This document shows positions 17,615 to 26,760 of a DNA stretch of 64,000 nt, piece by piece. Every line of letters begins with the position of its first letter. Position 1 is the first letter of the stretch. This stretch comes from Butyrivibrio sp. VCD2006 (GTDB lineage: Bacteria > Bacillota > Clostridia > Lachnospirales > Lachnospiraceae), in contig NZ_AUIX01000017.1 in the NCBI RefSeq assembly GCF_000423925.1, forward strand, positions 62,001 through 126,000, given 5' to 3'. A program made the position numbers and the translations under genes. The notes under the pieces are model-generated. The model was not told the DNA's origin. It made no database searches and saw nothing but the letters and a program-made list of their open reading frames with translations.

Positions 17615-17644
17615 ACATCAATACATCATGATGTATTGACATCA
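17615..17644. repeat. Palindromic copy of the dispersed ACATCA motif
   Basis: ACATCAATACATCA is followed directly by TGATGTATTGACATCA. The middle 22 bases (17618-17639) are a perfect palindrome. It has no T run, so a terminator is unlikely; a protein-binding site fits better. Confidence 0.6.
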
Positions 17645-17648
17645 AACA

Positions 17649-17798
17649 TTATTCGGGATGATCCTTCATGAGCATCTCGTGGATTGCCTGTGCAAGAACT
17701 TCATCGGGGGCAGCCCTGAGTTTCTTTGCTTTGGGGGCTTCCTCGGGTTTAGAAGGAATATCCTGTAATGGATCTTTTTCTTGATTTTCTTCTGCCAT
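17649..17798 (-). CDS. Small acidic hypothetical protein, 49 residues
   Basis: A short open frame read from the sequence: ATG at 17798 preceded at four bases by GGAGGG, ending at TAA. The product starts MAEENQEKDPLQDIPSKPEE, has a basic middle (KAKKLRAA) and ends in a helix-like EVLAQAIHEMLMKDHPE. It matches no family I know. The strong ribosome site and normal codon use support a real gene. It lies between dus and HU on the other strand. Confidence 0.6.
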   Translation of the reverse strand: MAEENQEKDPLQDIPSKPEEAPKAKKLRAAPDEVLAQAIHEMLMKDHPE

Positions 17799-17913
17799 AA
17801 TTCCCTCCAATACGGAAATTGTCACTACAACATAATAATAGCACTAAACGCCGATTAAATACAGATTTTCGGTTAATAATCCACAAAAAAACGCAAAAAG
17901 GCGCACAAAAGCG

Positions 17914-17942
17914 TTGATTTAAGCAGAACGTAGTGGTAGAAT
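17914..17942 (+). promoter_or_regulatory. Promoter of the HU gene
   Basis: TTGATT and TAGAAT separated by exactly 17 bases, about 40 bases before the start codon. Confidence 0.75.
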
Positions 17943-17984
17943 TGCTTTAGTTTCTAAAAAACCTAACATAAAGGGGGAATAAAA

Positions 17985-18263
17985 ATGAATAAGACAGAAC
18001 TTGTAGAAGCTATCGCAAAGGAAACAGGTCTTTCCAAGAAGGATTCTGAGAAGGCTGTTAAGGCATTTATCGATGTTGTTTCCAAGACACTTAAGAAGAA
18101 GGATAAGGTTCAGCTCGTTGGCTTTGGTACATTTGAGACCACAAAGAGAGCAGCTAGAACTGGTAAGAACCCTCAGACAGGTGATACCATTAAGATTCCT
18201 GCTTCAGTCGCTCCTAAGTTCAAGGCTGGTAAGGCCCTTAAGGATCTTGTTAATAAGAAATAA
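17985..18263 (+). CDS. hup: HU family DNA-binding protein
   Basis: A protein of 92 residues, the standard length for HU, a histone-like protein that bends and compacts DNA. Seen: MNKTELVEAIAKETGLSKKD, the VQLVGFGTFE turn, and the DNA-binding arm AARTGKNPQTGDTIKIPAS with the conserved proline that intercalates. GGGGG lies before the ATG, a good promoter lies at 17914 and a strong terminator at 18282. Its codon use is biased, as expected for an abundant protein. Confidence 0.97.
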   Translation: MNKTELVEAIAKETGLSKKDSEKAVKAFIDVVSKTLKKKDKVQLVGFGTFETTKRAARTGKNPQTGDTIKIPASVAPKFKAGKALKDLVNKK

Positions 18264-18281
18264 TTCAGATCATGAGCTTAG

Positions 18282-18314
18282 ACCCGGGGTGTCATTAACA
18301 CCCCGGGTTTTTTT
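18282..18314 (+). terminator. Terminator of the HU gene
   Basis: A perfect 11-base stem ACCCGGGGTGT/ACACCCCGGGT followed by seven T residues. Confidence 0.95.
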
Positions 18315-18441
18315 ATCTTATAGAAATTCCTCCGGAATTCCTATAAGATAAAAAACGCTCCGCGAGGATGCGCACTCGCGCGATAGGAATATGTTGCATA
18401 AATGCAACCGCGCTCGGCGCGAGAATGCCGCAAGCGGCATT
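18314..18441. repeat. Cluster of palindromes downstream of HU
   Basis: Starts with a 37-base palindrome (18314-18350) whose arms TATCTTATAGAAATTCC and its complement carry one mismatch. A GC-rich part follows with GAATGCCGC/GCGGCATTC at 18422-18441. The GC content is unlike the surroundings. It looks like an interspersed REP-type element. Confidence 0.55.
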
Positions 18442-18468
18442 CTTTCTTGTATTATATGAGGATGTATT

Positions 18469-18987
18469 ATGAGAATTTTTAAGTCATTTGTAATCACACT
18501 GGTGGTTGTTTTAGCTATCGGAGGTATTTTCCTCTATTCAAAGGATTCATTAATGAAATCCGAAACCGATGAGGTTACACAGGGAATAGAAAGTACAGAA
18601 GATGGCGAAAAGGCCGAAAAGACCGGGGAAGGTGGAATAGCAGGTGCTATCAATGAAGCCAAAAAAGAGGTTGTAAAGGGCGTTGCCAAGACTGTAGTCA
18701 ATAAGGCTATAGAGGAGTATGCAGAAAAGGCAGGCTCTGAGGAAGTAAAGGAAAAGCTGGAATCTATCACGGAAGAGGATAAGGATAAGGTTTCAGAGAT
18801 TATTTCAGAGAATATTTCAATTGAGTCCATGGGAGATGTGGAGTCCTACATTTCCAACAAGGATATGGACGGCCTTATGGACTATGCTGAGGATAAGCTT
18901 ACAGCTGAAGATTATTCCGAGTTGACTGATATTATGGAAAAATACTCGGAAGGAATGTTGGATCAAATAGATGGAGTAACAAATTAA
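18469..18987 (+). CDS. Membrane-anchored acidic hypothetical protein
   Basis: A protein of 172 residues of no recognised family. A single hydrophobic helix (residues about 7-23) with a basic start (MRIFK) anchors it; there is no lipobox. The outside part is rich in E, K and D and predicted helical, with GEGGIAGAINEAKKEVVKG and a C-terminal half that looks like short helical repeats (SIESMGDVESYISNKDMDGL). GAGG precedes the ATG. It is three bases ahead of the MATE gene, so probably one transcript. The function is unknown. Confidence 0.7.
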   Translation: MRIFKSFVITLVVVLAIGGIFLYSKDSLMKSETDEVTQGIESTEDGEKAEKTGEGGIAGAINEAKKEVVKGVAKTVVNKAIEEYAEKAGSEEVKEKLESITEEDKDKVSEIISENISIESMGDVESYISNKDMDGLMDYAEDKLTAEDYSELTDIMEKYSEGMLDQIDGVTN

Positions 18988-18990
18988 TAT

Positions 18991-20433
18991 ATGAAAAAAG
19001 CATCAATGACTGTGGCGGAAGCAGTAAAAGTCAGGCTTTCGCTTAAGGAATGTCTGATTGGTGAACCGCGTTTTTATAAAAAAGTAGCAATGGTTGTCCT
19101 GCCGATGATCATTCAGAATACTTTATCAAACGTTGTGGGATTGCTTGACAACATTATGGTTGGTCAGGTGGGAACCCTTGCAATGTCAGCTGTGGCGATC
19201 GTAAATCAGTTGATGTTCGTCTTTATGCTGTGCGTTTGGGGTGCTTTGGCAGGCGCCGGAATATTTGGTACACAGTTTTTCGGAAAAAGAGATTACGATG
19301 GGGTCAGGATCACCATGCGCTTTAAACTTGTTGTAGCGATGGTGATCAGTGTTTCTGCGGTGATTTTCTTCATGATTGCGGGAAAAAGCCTTATCGAGCT
19401 ATACATTGCAGCGGATACACCTGCCGGTGAAGCCACTGAGACATTAAGACTTGCCAGGAATTATCTTGATATTATGCTGATAGGGCTAATACCCTTTGGG
19501 CTTACACAGGTTTATTCCGGGACAATAAGAGAGTCGGGAAAAACGACTTTACCTATGATAGCCAGTATGACTGCTATGATAGTTAACTTTATATTCAACT
19601 TCATCCTTATCTTTGGACATTTCGGCTTTCCTAAGCTAGGAGTGGCCGGTGCAGCAATTGCAACTGTTATTTCAAGATTTGTAGAAGTTGGAATAGTAGT
19701 TATTGTAGGACATGTGCAAAGTGATAAATATCCGTTTTTGACGAATGTTTACAAGAATTTTCATGTTCCGCGCAATATGATTTGGCCCATAATGTCTAAA
19801 AGCCTTCCGCTTTTAGCTAATGAGTTCATGTGGAGCATGGGACAGGCAGTGCTTCTTCAGAGCTATTCCATCAGGGGAATAGAGGTTATTGCAGCTATGA
19901 ATATCGCCAATACCATAGCACAGATATTCAATGAAGTATTCATATCTCTCGGCAATTCGACGTCTATTGTTGTTGGGCAGGAGCTAGGGGCAGAGCATTA
20001 CTTAAATGCCAGAAAATACGCCTGGAGAATGGCTACGTTAAGTGTAGCAAGCTGCTTTGTTATGGGAACTTTACTGTTTTTAGTAGCACCCGTTATTCCT
20101 CAGATATACAATACAGAGCCTGAAATAAGGAATCTTGCAATGCAGTTTATTAGAGTTGTAGCGGTAGTTATGCCGGTAAATGCATTTGCTAACGTTTCAT
20201 ATTTCACTCTCCGTTCAGGTGGAAAATCGCTGGTTACATTCCTGTTTGACAGCTGCTTTACATGGGTTGTCAGCGTGCCGGTTTCACGAATTCTTGCAGG
20301 TTATCTTGTAATGCCGGTGGCAGTCGTTTTCTTCTGCGTCTGCTCGCTTGAACTTATAAAGAGTACAATAGGGTTCATTTTAGTAAAAAAAGGCGTCTGG
20401 GTGCGAAATATTGTCAATAGAGATAATTCATAA
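18991..20433 (+). CDS. MATE family efflux transporter
   Basis: A membrane protein of 480 residues with about twelve predicted helices in two similar halves. Seen: VVLPMIIQNTLSNVVGLLDNIMVGQVG at residues about 33-60 and the matching SLPLLANEFMWSMGQAVLLQSYS in the second half, as in the NorM/DinF superfamily, which exports drugs or metabolites in exchange for Na+ or H+. It follows the acidic anchored protein by three bases, without its own clear ribosome site, suggesting coupling. The substrate cannot be told. Confidence 0.93.
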   Translation: MKKASMTVAEAVKVRLSLKECLIGEPRFYKKVAMVVLPMIIQNTLSNVVGLLDNIMVGQVGTLAMSAVAIVNQLMFVFMLCVWGALAGAGIFGTQFFGKRDYDGVRITMRFKLVVAMVISVSAVIFFMIAGKSLIELYIAADTPAGEATETLRLARNYLDIMLIGLIPFGLTQVYSGTIRESGKTTLPMIASMTAMIVNFIFNFILIFGHFGFPKLGVAGAAIATVISRFVEVGIVVIVGHVQSDKYPFLTNVYKNFHVPRNMIWPIMSKSLPLLANEFMWSMGQAVLLQSYSIRGIEVIAAMNIANTIAQIFNEVFISLGNSTSIVVGQELGAEHYLNARKYAWRMATLSVASCFVMGTLLFLVAPVIPQIYNTEPEIRNLAMQFIRVVAVVMPVNAFANVSYFTLRSGGKSLVTFLFDSCFTWVVSVPVSRILAGYLVMPVAVVFFCVCSLELIKSTIGFILVKKGVWVRNIVNRDNS

Positions 20434-20473
20434 CGTCCGAGTAATATAGCACTAACTTTAATAAAGATTTTAT

Positions 20474-20516
20474 AAAGCATACCTCACAATTTTGAATTGA
20501 TGTGGTATGCTTTTTT
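20474..20516 (+). terminator. Terminator of the MATE gene
   Basis: AAAGCATACCTCACAAT pairs with a downstream arm ending GGTATGCTTT, with two mismatches, followed by T residues. Confidence 0.85.
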
Positions 20517-20524
20517 ATATCACT

Positions 20525-20556
20525 AGAGAGAATTTCGCATGCGAAATCCTTTCTCA
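20525..20556. repeat. Palindrome upstream of HD gene
   Basis: GAATTTCGCATGCGAAATCC flanked by further complementary AGA/TCT bases. Its style is like the palindromes at 18314. Confidence 0.4.
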
Positions 20557-20595
20557 TGACGATTGGTATAGACAATGACTTTAGAGGAGAAGGCC

Positions 20596-21252
20596 ATGGA
20601 TTCAGTAAAACCGGAATGGATCCTTAATGAGAAGTTTTTCTCTGAGGATCACATGTTTACGCGGCTTATGGGACATGCAATTGAAGAAAATCTCTCCGAA
20701 ACATATCAGGCGCTTTATTATGCCAGAGATAAGCATGCAGGGCAGTCCCGTAAGAAGAGTCCGTTCACGAGGGAACATATACCATATATAACGCATCCTC
20801 TTATGATGGCGTGTCATGCACACGCTATGGGAATAAAGGACGATAAAGTCCTTGCTACGGTTCTTCTTCATGATGTATGTGAGGATTGTGGTGTAAAACC
20901 TGAAAATTTGCCCTTTTCAGCGCCTGTAAGACACTCGGTGGCATTATTGACCAAACCGAAGGGTTATAAGGGCTCTGATGACGAAAAAAGGCGATATTAC
21001 GATGGTATAGCCACTGACAGTACGGCATCGATCGTTAAGGCACTGGACAGATGCAATAATGTAAGCTTTATGTCCATGTCCTTTACAAGGGAGAAGATAA
21101 TAGCTTATGTAGAGGAGACGGAAGAATACGTTTATCCGCTTTTGGAGCATATTAAGCATGATGATATTATCTATAATGATGCTGTTTTTCTGATAAAATA
21201 TCAGCTTAAAAGTACCATCGAGACAATAAAATCGTTCATAATAAGTGAATAG
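20596..21252 (+). CDS. Stand-alone RelA/SpoT-type HD hydrolase
   Basis: A protein of 218 residues that aligns with the HD hydrolase half of RelA/SpoT. Seen: H in YITHPLMMACHAHAMG, the HD-ED pair in VLLHDVCEDCG, the lysine-rich KPKGYKGSDDEKRRYYDGI and the aspartate in VKALDRCNNV. No synthetase or TGS domain follows. Such single-domain proteins (Mesh1-like) can split (p)ppGpp or related nucleotides; the true substrate here is not shown. I chose ATG 20596 because GAGGAG lies six bases upstream; the ATG at 20575 has none. It shares a terminator with the convergent phosphorylase gene. Confidence 0.82.
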   Translation: MDSVKPEWILNEKFFSEDHMFTRLMGHAIEENLSETYQALYYARDKHAGQSRKKSPFTREHIPYITHPLMMACHAHAMGIKDDKVLATVLLHDVCEDCGVKPENLPFSAPVRHSVALLTKPKGYKGSDDEKRRYYDGIATDSTASIVKALDRCNNVSFMSMSFTREKIIAYVEETEEYVYPLLEHIKHDDIIYNDAVFLIKYQLKSTIETIKSFIISE

Positions 21253-21288
21253 ATAACAGAATAATAAATATCATGTGATATAAAACAC

Positions 21289-21327
21289 AAATCCCCGCAG
21301 AAAAGCTTAATCTGCGGGGATTTTTAG
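21289..21327. terminator. Bidirectional terminator between HD gene and cellobiose phosphorylase
   Basis: AAATCCCCGCAGA/TCTGCGGGGATTT with T runs on both strands. Confidence 0.9.
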
Positions 21328-21360
21328 AGGATAGAAAAAAGGAAGGATTAGCGATTTTTA

Positions 21361-23793
21361 TCAGCCCATAATGGCTTCAACGTTATACTCCTTAACGGAA
21401 GGATCGTGAGGAATTACTGTACCTTCGATCTCTGTGCCGTTTACAATAAGCTTCTTAATACCCTTCTGTGCACCATTTGTCTTAACAGAGATGTTGTATG
21501 TGGTGCCTCTGTATTTTCTTGTAAGTTCGAAATCGCCAAAGTCAGCAGGAACACAAGGATCAACGGATAATCCCTTATGTGTGGGATAAATTCCGAGGAT
21601 ATACTGTGAAATGTTAACAAAGGTCCATGCTGCTGTACCTGTGAGCCAGCTGTTCTTACCCTGACCGAAGAACTTAGCATCTCTTCCGGCAACCATCTGA
21701 GAGTAAACATAAGGCTCTGTGCAGTGTACATCACTGATTTCCTCAACGTAAGCAGGGCATGTCTTCTTGTAGATCTCGAATGCTCTGTCGCCGTGGCCGA
21801 GAACTGTCTCTGCGATTGAAACCCAAGGGTTGTTGTGGCAGAAGATACCGGCGTTCTCTTTGTATCCCGGAGGATATGAGCTAACTTCACCAAGCTCTAA
21901 GTGGTACTCTGTGTAAGCGGGCTGAAGGATCATTACACCATACTTGGTATCAAGACGCTCTTCAACACTCTTAAGTGCCTTCTCTGCGAGGCCTTCCTTA
22001 ACACCGATGCCTGCAAGTACACAGAAGCCCTGGGGCTCAATGTAGATCTGGCCTTCCTTACACTCATGTGATCCAACCTTATTGGAATGTGCATCGTAAG
22101 CACGAACGAACCATTCGCCGTCCCAACCTGCTGTGCAAACAGCGTCATACATCTTCTTAACTTCAGCGCGAGCTCTCTCAGCCTCAGCGTTGTCGCCCTT
22201 AAGCTCACATAACTGAGCGTATTCTTCACCATATTTAACAAACATGCCTGCGATGAAAACAGACTCAGCAACGGGGCCTTCACTGGGACCAAAGGTCTGG
22301 AAGGATTCACCGGGATGAGCTGAGAAGCAGTTGAGGTTCAGGCAGTCATTCCAGTCTGCACGTCCGATAAGAGGCAGATCGTGAGGACCCTTGTGGTTAA
22401 CGATGTAGTCGAAGCTTCTCTTAAGGTGGTTCATAAGAGGTGTAGCAACGCTCATATCGTTGTCAAAAGGTACTGTCTCATCAAGGATTGACATATCACC
22501 TGTTTCTCTAATATATGCGCTGGTACCTGCGATCAGCCAAAGCGGATCATCATTGAAGCCTGAACCGATGTCTGAATTACCCTTCTTTGTAAGAGGCTGG
22601 TACTGGTGGTATGCGCTACCATCCTGGAACTGAGTAGAAGCGATATCAATGATACGCTCTCTTGCTCTGTCAGGAATAAGGTGTACAAATCCGAGAAGAT
22701 CCTGGCAAGAATCTCTAAAGCCCATTCCACGGCCGATACCTGACTCATAATATGAAGCAGAACGTGACATGTTGAATGTAACCATGCACTGATACTGATT
22801 CCAGATGTTAACCATACGGTCAACCTTTTCATTGGAAGACTTGATGTGGTAGATGGAAAGAAGGTTGTCCCAGTATGCTCTGAGCTCTGCAAGAGCCTTC
22901 TCAACATCAGCATCTGACTGATAGCGAGCAAGCATCTCGTTTGCGGGCTTCTTGTTGATGATGCCGTGTGACTCCCACTTCTGATCCTCGGGATTCTCAA
23001 CATATCCGAGAACGAAGTTATATGTCTTGGTCTCACCGGGAGCAAGTGTTATGTTAATCTGATGTGCAGCGATGGGAGACCAGCCGCTTGCTACAGAATC
23101 TGTAAGCTTTCCTGCGAAAACTGCATCCGGATGATCCGGTCCGTTATAAGCTCCAAGGAATGCATCACGGCTTGTGTCGATAGCATCAACCTTGGTATTT
23201 ACTGAATATACGGCGTAGTGATTACGTCTCTCACGGTACTCTGTTTTATGGAAAATAGTAGAATCTACGATCTCTACCTCACCTGTGCTGAGGTTACGCT
23301 GGAAGTTCTTCATATCATCATCTGCGTTCCAGAGACACCACTCTACATATGAAAAGAGCTGGATTGTCTTCTCAGATGAGTCGTTATTTGTGATCTCTAC
23401 ATGAGAAATCTCACATGTATCACTCATAGGAACAAATGTAAGAACAGAAGCCTTAACATTGTTCTTCTCAGATGTGAACTTACTATATCCTATACCATGA
23501 CGGCACTCATAGGAATCAAGCTCAGTCTTAACAGGCTGCCAACCGGGATTCCAAACAGTATCGCCATCCTTAATATAGAAATACTTACCATTGTTATCAT
23601 AAGGTACGTTATTGTAACGATATCTTGTGAGACGCAGAAGCTTAGCGTCCTTGTAAAAAGAATAACCACCGCAAGTATTAGATAAGAGAGTAAAGAAATC
23701 CTTATTACCAAGGTAATTTATCCAGGGTAAAGGAGTTTTGGGGGTGGTTATTACGTATTCGCGGTTTTTATCATCGAAAAATCCGTATTTCAT
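21361..23793 (-). CDS. Cellobiose phosphorylase (GH94)
   Basis: A cytoplasmic enzyme of 810 residues, the usual length of clostridial cellobiose phosphorylases, which split cellobiose with phosphate into glucose 1-phosphate and glucose and so save ATP. Seen: the N-terminal start [57 protein letters not shown], and [13 protein letters not shown] around residue 485 with the catalytic aspartate. AGGAGG precedes the ATG. It is divergent from a LacI regulator with an operator-like palindrome between, and near a CUT1 transporter, so it likely handles imported cello-oligosaccharides. A cellodextrin phosphorylase is less likely from the length. Confidence 0.93.
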   Translation of the reverse strand: MKYGFFDDKNREYVITTPKTPLPWINYLGNKDFFTLLSNTCGGYSFYKDAKLLRLTRYRYNNVPYDNNGKYFYIKDGDTVWNPGWQPVKTELDSYECRHGIGYSKFTSEKNNVKASVLTFVPMSDTCEISHVEITNNDSSEKTIQLFSYVEWCLWNADDDMKNFQRNLSTGEVEIVDSTIFHKTEYRERRNHYAVYSVNTKVDAIDTSRDAFLGAYNGPDHPDAVFAGKLTDSVASGWSPIAAHQINITLAPGETKTYNFVLGYVENPEDQKWESHGIINKKPANEMLARYQSDADVEKALAELRAYWDNLLSIYHIKSSNEKVDRMVNIWNQYQCMVTFNMSRSASYYESGIGRGMGFRDSCQDLLGFVHLIPDRARERIIDIASTQFQDGSAYHQYQPLTKKGNSDIGSGFNDDPLWLIAGTSAYIRETGDMSILDETVPFDNDMSVATPLMNHLKRSFDYIVNHKGPHDLPLIGRADWNDCLNLNCFSAHPGESFQTFGPSEGPVAESVFIAGMFVKYGEEYAQLCELKGDNAEAERARAEVKKMYDAVCTAGWDGEWFVRAYDAHSNKVGSHECKEGQIYIEPQGFCVLAGIGVKEGLAEKALKSVEERLDTKYGVMILQPAYTEYHLELGEVSSYPPGYKENAGIFCHNNPWVSIAETVLGHGDRAFEIYKKTCPAYVEEISDVHCTEPYVYSQMVAGRDAKFFGQGKNSWLTGTAAWTFVNISQYILGIYPTHKGLSVDPCVPADFGDFELTRKYRGTTYNISVKTNGAQKGIKKLIVNGTEIEGTVIPHDPSVKEYNVEAIMG

Positions 23794-23814
23794 CGTAAAT
23801 CCTCCTAAAAAAAT

Positions 23815-23828
23815 CTTAAACGATTAAG
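23815..23828. promoter_or_regulatory. Putative LacI-family operator upstream of the phosphorylase gene
   Basis: CTTAAACGATTAAG: perfect CTTAA/TTAAG arms around a central ACGA. It lies about 20 bases before the phosphorylase start on the minus strand and shares AAACGATT with the site at 24084. Confidence 0.6.
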
Positions 23829-24045
23829 CGTCATTAGCTATTGTCGATTATAAAGGGAAAGTTGATAGAATTCAAGAAAAAAAAGAAACAATAAAAATAT
23901 GGGGTTTCGCAAAGGTTTTCGTAAAAAATGAGCGATTTTAACCTATTTATGATTATTTATGGAAATATTAATAAATTTTTAAGTTTCAAATTTGTTGATA
24001 AGTAACAAAAAGATACAAATTGCACAACAAAATGAAAAAATCGTA

Positions 24046-24074
24046 TTGATTTGGTGGAAAATGTGTTGTATATT
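24046..24074 (+). promoter_or_regulatory. Promoter of the LacI-type regulator gene
   Basis: TTGATT and TATATT with a 17-base spacer, 40 bases before the start. Confidence 0.75.
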
Positions 24075-24080
24075 CAACTT

Positions 24081-24094
24081 ACGAAAACGATTTA
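24081..24094. promoter_or_regulatory. Putative LacI-family operator at the regulator start site
   Basis: ACGAAAACGATTTA lies just downstream of the -10 box, the place for autorepression. It shares AAACGATT with the palindrome at 23815. Confidence 0.5.
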
Positions 24095-24113
24095 GAAAAT
24101 TTAAGGGGGATAG

Positions 24114-25145
24114 ATGGCAGCACGTAAAAGAGTTTCATTAAAAGATATAGCAGCTGCGTGCAAGGTATCTGTCGCTACAGTTTCAAAAGCGTTGAATGAT
24201 CAGGCAGACATAGGACAGGAAACAAAAGATTATGTTCGCAGAACTGCCGAATCCATGGGATATTTTCCTAATTTTGCCGCGAAGGCATTGAAAACAAACA
24301 GAACCTATAATATAGGACTTTTGTTTATGGATGATTCCCAAAGCGGATTAACCCACAATTATTTTGCCAGAGTTATTGAGAGCTTTAAGAAGACGATCGA
24401 GGACAGAGGTTACGATCTTACTTTTATAAGTAACAACAGAAGCTCACAGGGATATATGTCCTACCTGGCACATGCACGATACAGGAATTTTGATGGCGTG
24501 GCAATAGCCTGTGTGGATTTTTATAATCCGGAGGTTGAGGAGCTCGTCAGAGGAAACATACCAGTTGTTACGATTGACCATGTTTTCAACGACAGATCAG
24601 CCATTGTCTCGGATAACGTTCTTGGAATGAAGGATCTTCTTACATATATATATGAAAGAGGACACAGGAAGATAGCCTACATACATGGTACAGATTCAGC
24701 AGTTACACAGAGCCGACTGAAAAGCTTCTATAAAACAGCGTTGGATCTGGGGTTGGAAATTCCCGATGAGTATATTTATGAGGTTGAGTATCGTGATACT
24801 GTAGGGGCTCAGGAAGCAACGGAAAAACTTTTGGAGTTGGAAGACAGACCAACATGCATATTATATCCGGATGATTTCGCAGCATTCGGTGGCATAAATG
24901 CACTAAAGAGCAAGGGTCTAAGAATACCGGATGATATTTCGATAGCTGCATATGACGGAATCGATATCGCGATGAAGTACAGTCCGCAATTTACAACTAT
25001 TGTTCAGGACACAGACCTTCTTGGAAGAAAAGCAGCTGAGAAATTGATCGATTCCATTGAGAATCCCAGAACAACTCTCAGTGAGCAGGTGATAATACCG
25101 GGGCATCTCAACGAAGGTGAGACAGTAAAAAATCTACTTAATTAA
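24114..25145 (+). CDS. LacI family transcriptional regulator
   Basis: A regulator of 343 residues. Residues 5-25 are the LacI helix-turn-helix (VSLKDIAAACKVSVATVSKALN) followed by the hinge helix. The rest is a periplasmic-binding-protein-like sugar sensor (NIGLLFMDDSQSGLTHNYF, then YDGIDIAMKYSPQFTTIVQD). GGGGG precedes the ATG. Its place between cellobiose phosphorylase and a CUT1 transporter suggests that it senses cello-oligosaccharides or glucose and controls both. Operator-like sites sit at 23815 and 24081. Confidence 0.93.
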   Translation: MAARKRVSLKDIAAACKVSVATVSKALNDQADIGQETKDYVRRTAESMGYFPNFAAKALKTNRTYNIGLLFMDDSQSGLTHNYFARVIESFKKTIEDRGYDLTFISNNRSSQGYMSYLAHARYRNFDGVAIACVDFYNPEVEELVRGNIPVVTIDHVFNDRSAIVSDNVLGMKDLLTYIYERGHRKIAYIHGTDSAVTQSRLKSFYKTALDLGLEIPDEYIYEVEYRDTVGAQEATEKLLELEDRPTCILYPDDFAAFGGINALKSKGLRIPDDISIAAYDGIDIAMKYSPQFTTIVQDTDLLGRKAAEKLIDSIENPRTTLSEQVIIPGHLNEGETVKNLLN

Positions 25146-25149
25146 ATAG

Positions 25150-25174
25150 GTTTAAGACAGCAATGCTGTTTTAA
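25150..25174. terminator. Inverted repeat between the regulator and binding-protein genes
   Basis: TTTAAGACAGC/GCTGTTTTAAA with one G-T pair around AAT. It may end the regulator transcript or be a control site; the T run is short. Confidence 0.45.
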
Positions 25175-25222
25175 ATAAATAACAATTCATTTCATTAATT
25201 TGAAAAGGGAGGTAAAAATTTC

Positions 25223-26707
25223 ATGAAAAGAAAGTTACTTGGTGTATTGCTTTCAACATCTATGGTTACAGCCATGATCGCTGGATGCGGTGCGAAGACA
25301 GAGGCACCTGCAGCTAACGACACACCTGCAGCAGAGGAGCCTGCAGCTGAGGAGACAGCTGAGGAACCCGCAGCAGAAGAGCCTGCAGCTGAAGAAGCAG
25401 CTGAAGAGACAGCTGAAGAGACAGCAGAGGAGCCCGCAGCAGAAGAGGCAACTGAGGAAGTTGCAGCTGACGAGGGTAAGGTTCTTAACATCTATGCTTG
25501 GAACGAAGAGTTCAAGTCAAGACTTACAGATCACTACAAGGGATATGAAGAGGTTGATGCTACACACGGTAAGATCGGTGATGTTGATGTAGTATGGAAC
25601 ATCACTCCCAGTGATGACAACGCATATCAGAACAACCTTGATGAGACACTTCTTAAGCAGGCTGATGCAGCTGCTGATGACAAGATCGATCTTTTCCTTG
25701 TTGAGGCTGACTACGCTCTTAAGTATGTAGATACAGATTACACAATGCCTATGGCTGATCTTGGTATCACAGATGCTGACCTTGCTGATCAGTATTCTTA
25801 CACACAGGCAATCGTTACAGATAGCAACGGCAAGCTTAAGGGTTCTTCATGGCAGGCATGCTCAGCTGGTCTTATCTACAACCGTGAGGCTGCTAAGGAA
25901 GTTCTTGGAACAGACGATCCTGATGAAGTTCAGGCTGCAGTAGCTGATTGGGATAAGTATGTTGAGACAGCTAAGAAGGCTGAGGAAGCTGGCTACACAA
26001 TGTGTTCTGTAAACGACACATATCGTACATATTCAAACAACGTATCCGGTAAGTGGGTTCAGGATGGCAAGCTTGTTATCGATGACAACCTTATGAACTG
26101 GATCAACGATTCTAAGGAACTTGTAGACGCTAAGGCTGAGAACACATACGACCTTTGGGGCGATGACTGGGCAAAGGGTAAGACACCCGATGGAAAGATC
26201 TTCTGCTACTTTGGACCCGCTTGGTTCTTCAACTTCTGTCTTGATGCTGATGCTGATGGCACAATCGCTAACCAGGGTGGTTGGGGATACTGTGTAGGAC
26301 CGCAGTCATACTTCTGGGGCGGCACATGGATCTGCGCAGCAACTGGTACAGACAACGCTAGTCTTGTTAAGGATATCATCCTTACAATGACAACTGACAA
26401 GGATGTTCTTAAAGAGATCGCACAGCAGGATGCTGACTGTGTAAACAGCAAGACAGTTCTTGCAGAGCTCGCATCTGATGATTCTGGTAACCTTGCACTC
26501 CTTGGCGGACAGAACCCTTACAAGCAGCTTGCTGAGGGTGCTGAGAAGGTTGATCTTTCTAACCTTTCTGCATACGATCAGGGATGTAACGAAGAGTTCC
26601 AGAACGCAGCTAAGAACTACTTCGAAGGCAACGCTTCTCTTGACGAGGCTCTTGAGATCTTCAAGAAGGCTGTAGTTGAGAAGTATCCTGAGGTTACAGC
26701 TGACTGA
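25223..26707 (+). CDS. CUT1 sugar-binding lipoprotein with acidic linker
   Basis: A lipoprotein of 494 residues. The signal peptide ends in the lipobox IAGC (cysteine near residue 22). Residues about 25-82 are a low-complexity linker of A, E, P and T. The binding domain follows (KVLNIYAWNEEFKSRLTDHY). It should capture oligosaccharides for the two permeases downstream; its place next to the phosphorylase and LacI genes points to cellodextrins. GGGAGG precedes the ATG. Codon use is strongly biased, as for an abundant protein, and a hairpin after the gene may stabilise its mRNA relative to the permeases. Confidence 0.92.
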   Translation: MKRKLLGVLLSTSMVTAMIAGCGAKTEAPAANDTPAAEEPAAEETAEEPAAEEPAAEEAAEETAEETAEEPAAEEATEEVAADEGKVLNIYAWNEEFKSRLTDHYKGYEEVDATHGKIGDVDVVWNITPSDDNAYQNNLDETLLKQADAAADDKIDLFLVEADYALKYVDTDYTMPMADLGITDADLADQYSYTQAIVTDSNGKLKGSSWQACSAGLIYNREAAKEVLGTDDPDEVQAAVADWDKYVETAKKAEEAGYTMCSVNDTYRTYSNNVSGKWVQDGKLVIDDNLMNWINDSKELVDAKAENTYDLWGDDWAKGKTPDGKIFCYFGPAWFFNFCLDADADGTIANQGGWGYCVGPQSYFWGGTWICAATGTDNASLVKDIILTMTTDKDVLKEIAQQDADCVNSKTVLAELASDDSGNLALLGGQNPYKQLAEGAEKVDLSNLSAYDQGCNEEFQNAAKNYFEGNASLDEALEIFKKAVVEKYPEVTAD

Positions 26708-26760
26708 TTAAAAACTAATAGATAGGCATAAAGCCTGTGAATTAGATTATGAAGCTATTG

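Noticed and set aside
17618..17639. Palindrome as terminator of the dus gene
   Set aside because: No T run follows, and the sequence matches the dispersed ACATCA motif instead.
25195..25592. Minus-strand and +1 frames over the binding-protein linker, giving A/S-rich or Q/R-rich proteins
   Set aside because: They are shadows of the repetitive GAG/GCA linker codons; the same happens at 49856-50323 and 56577-57296.
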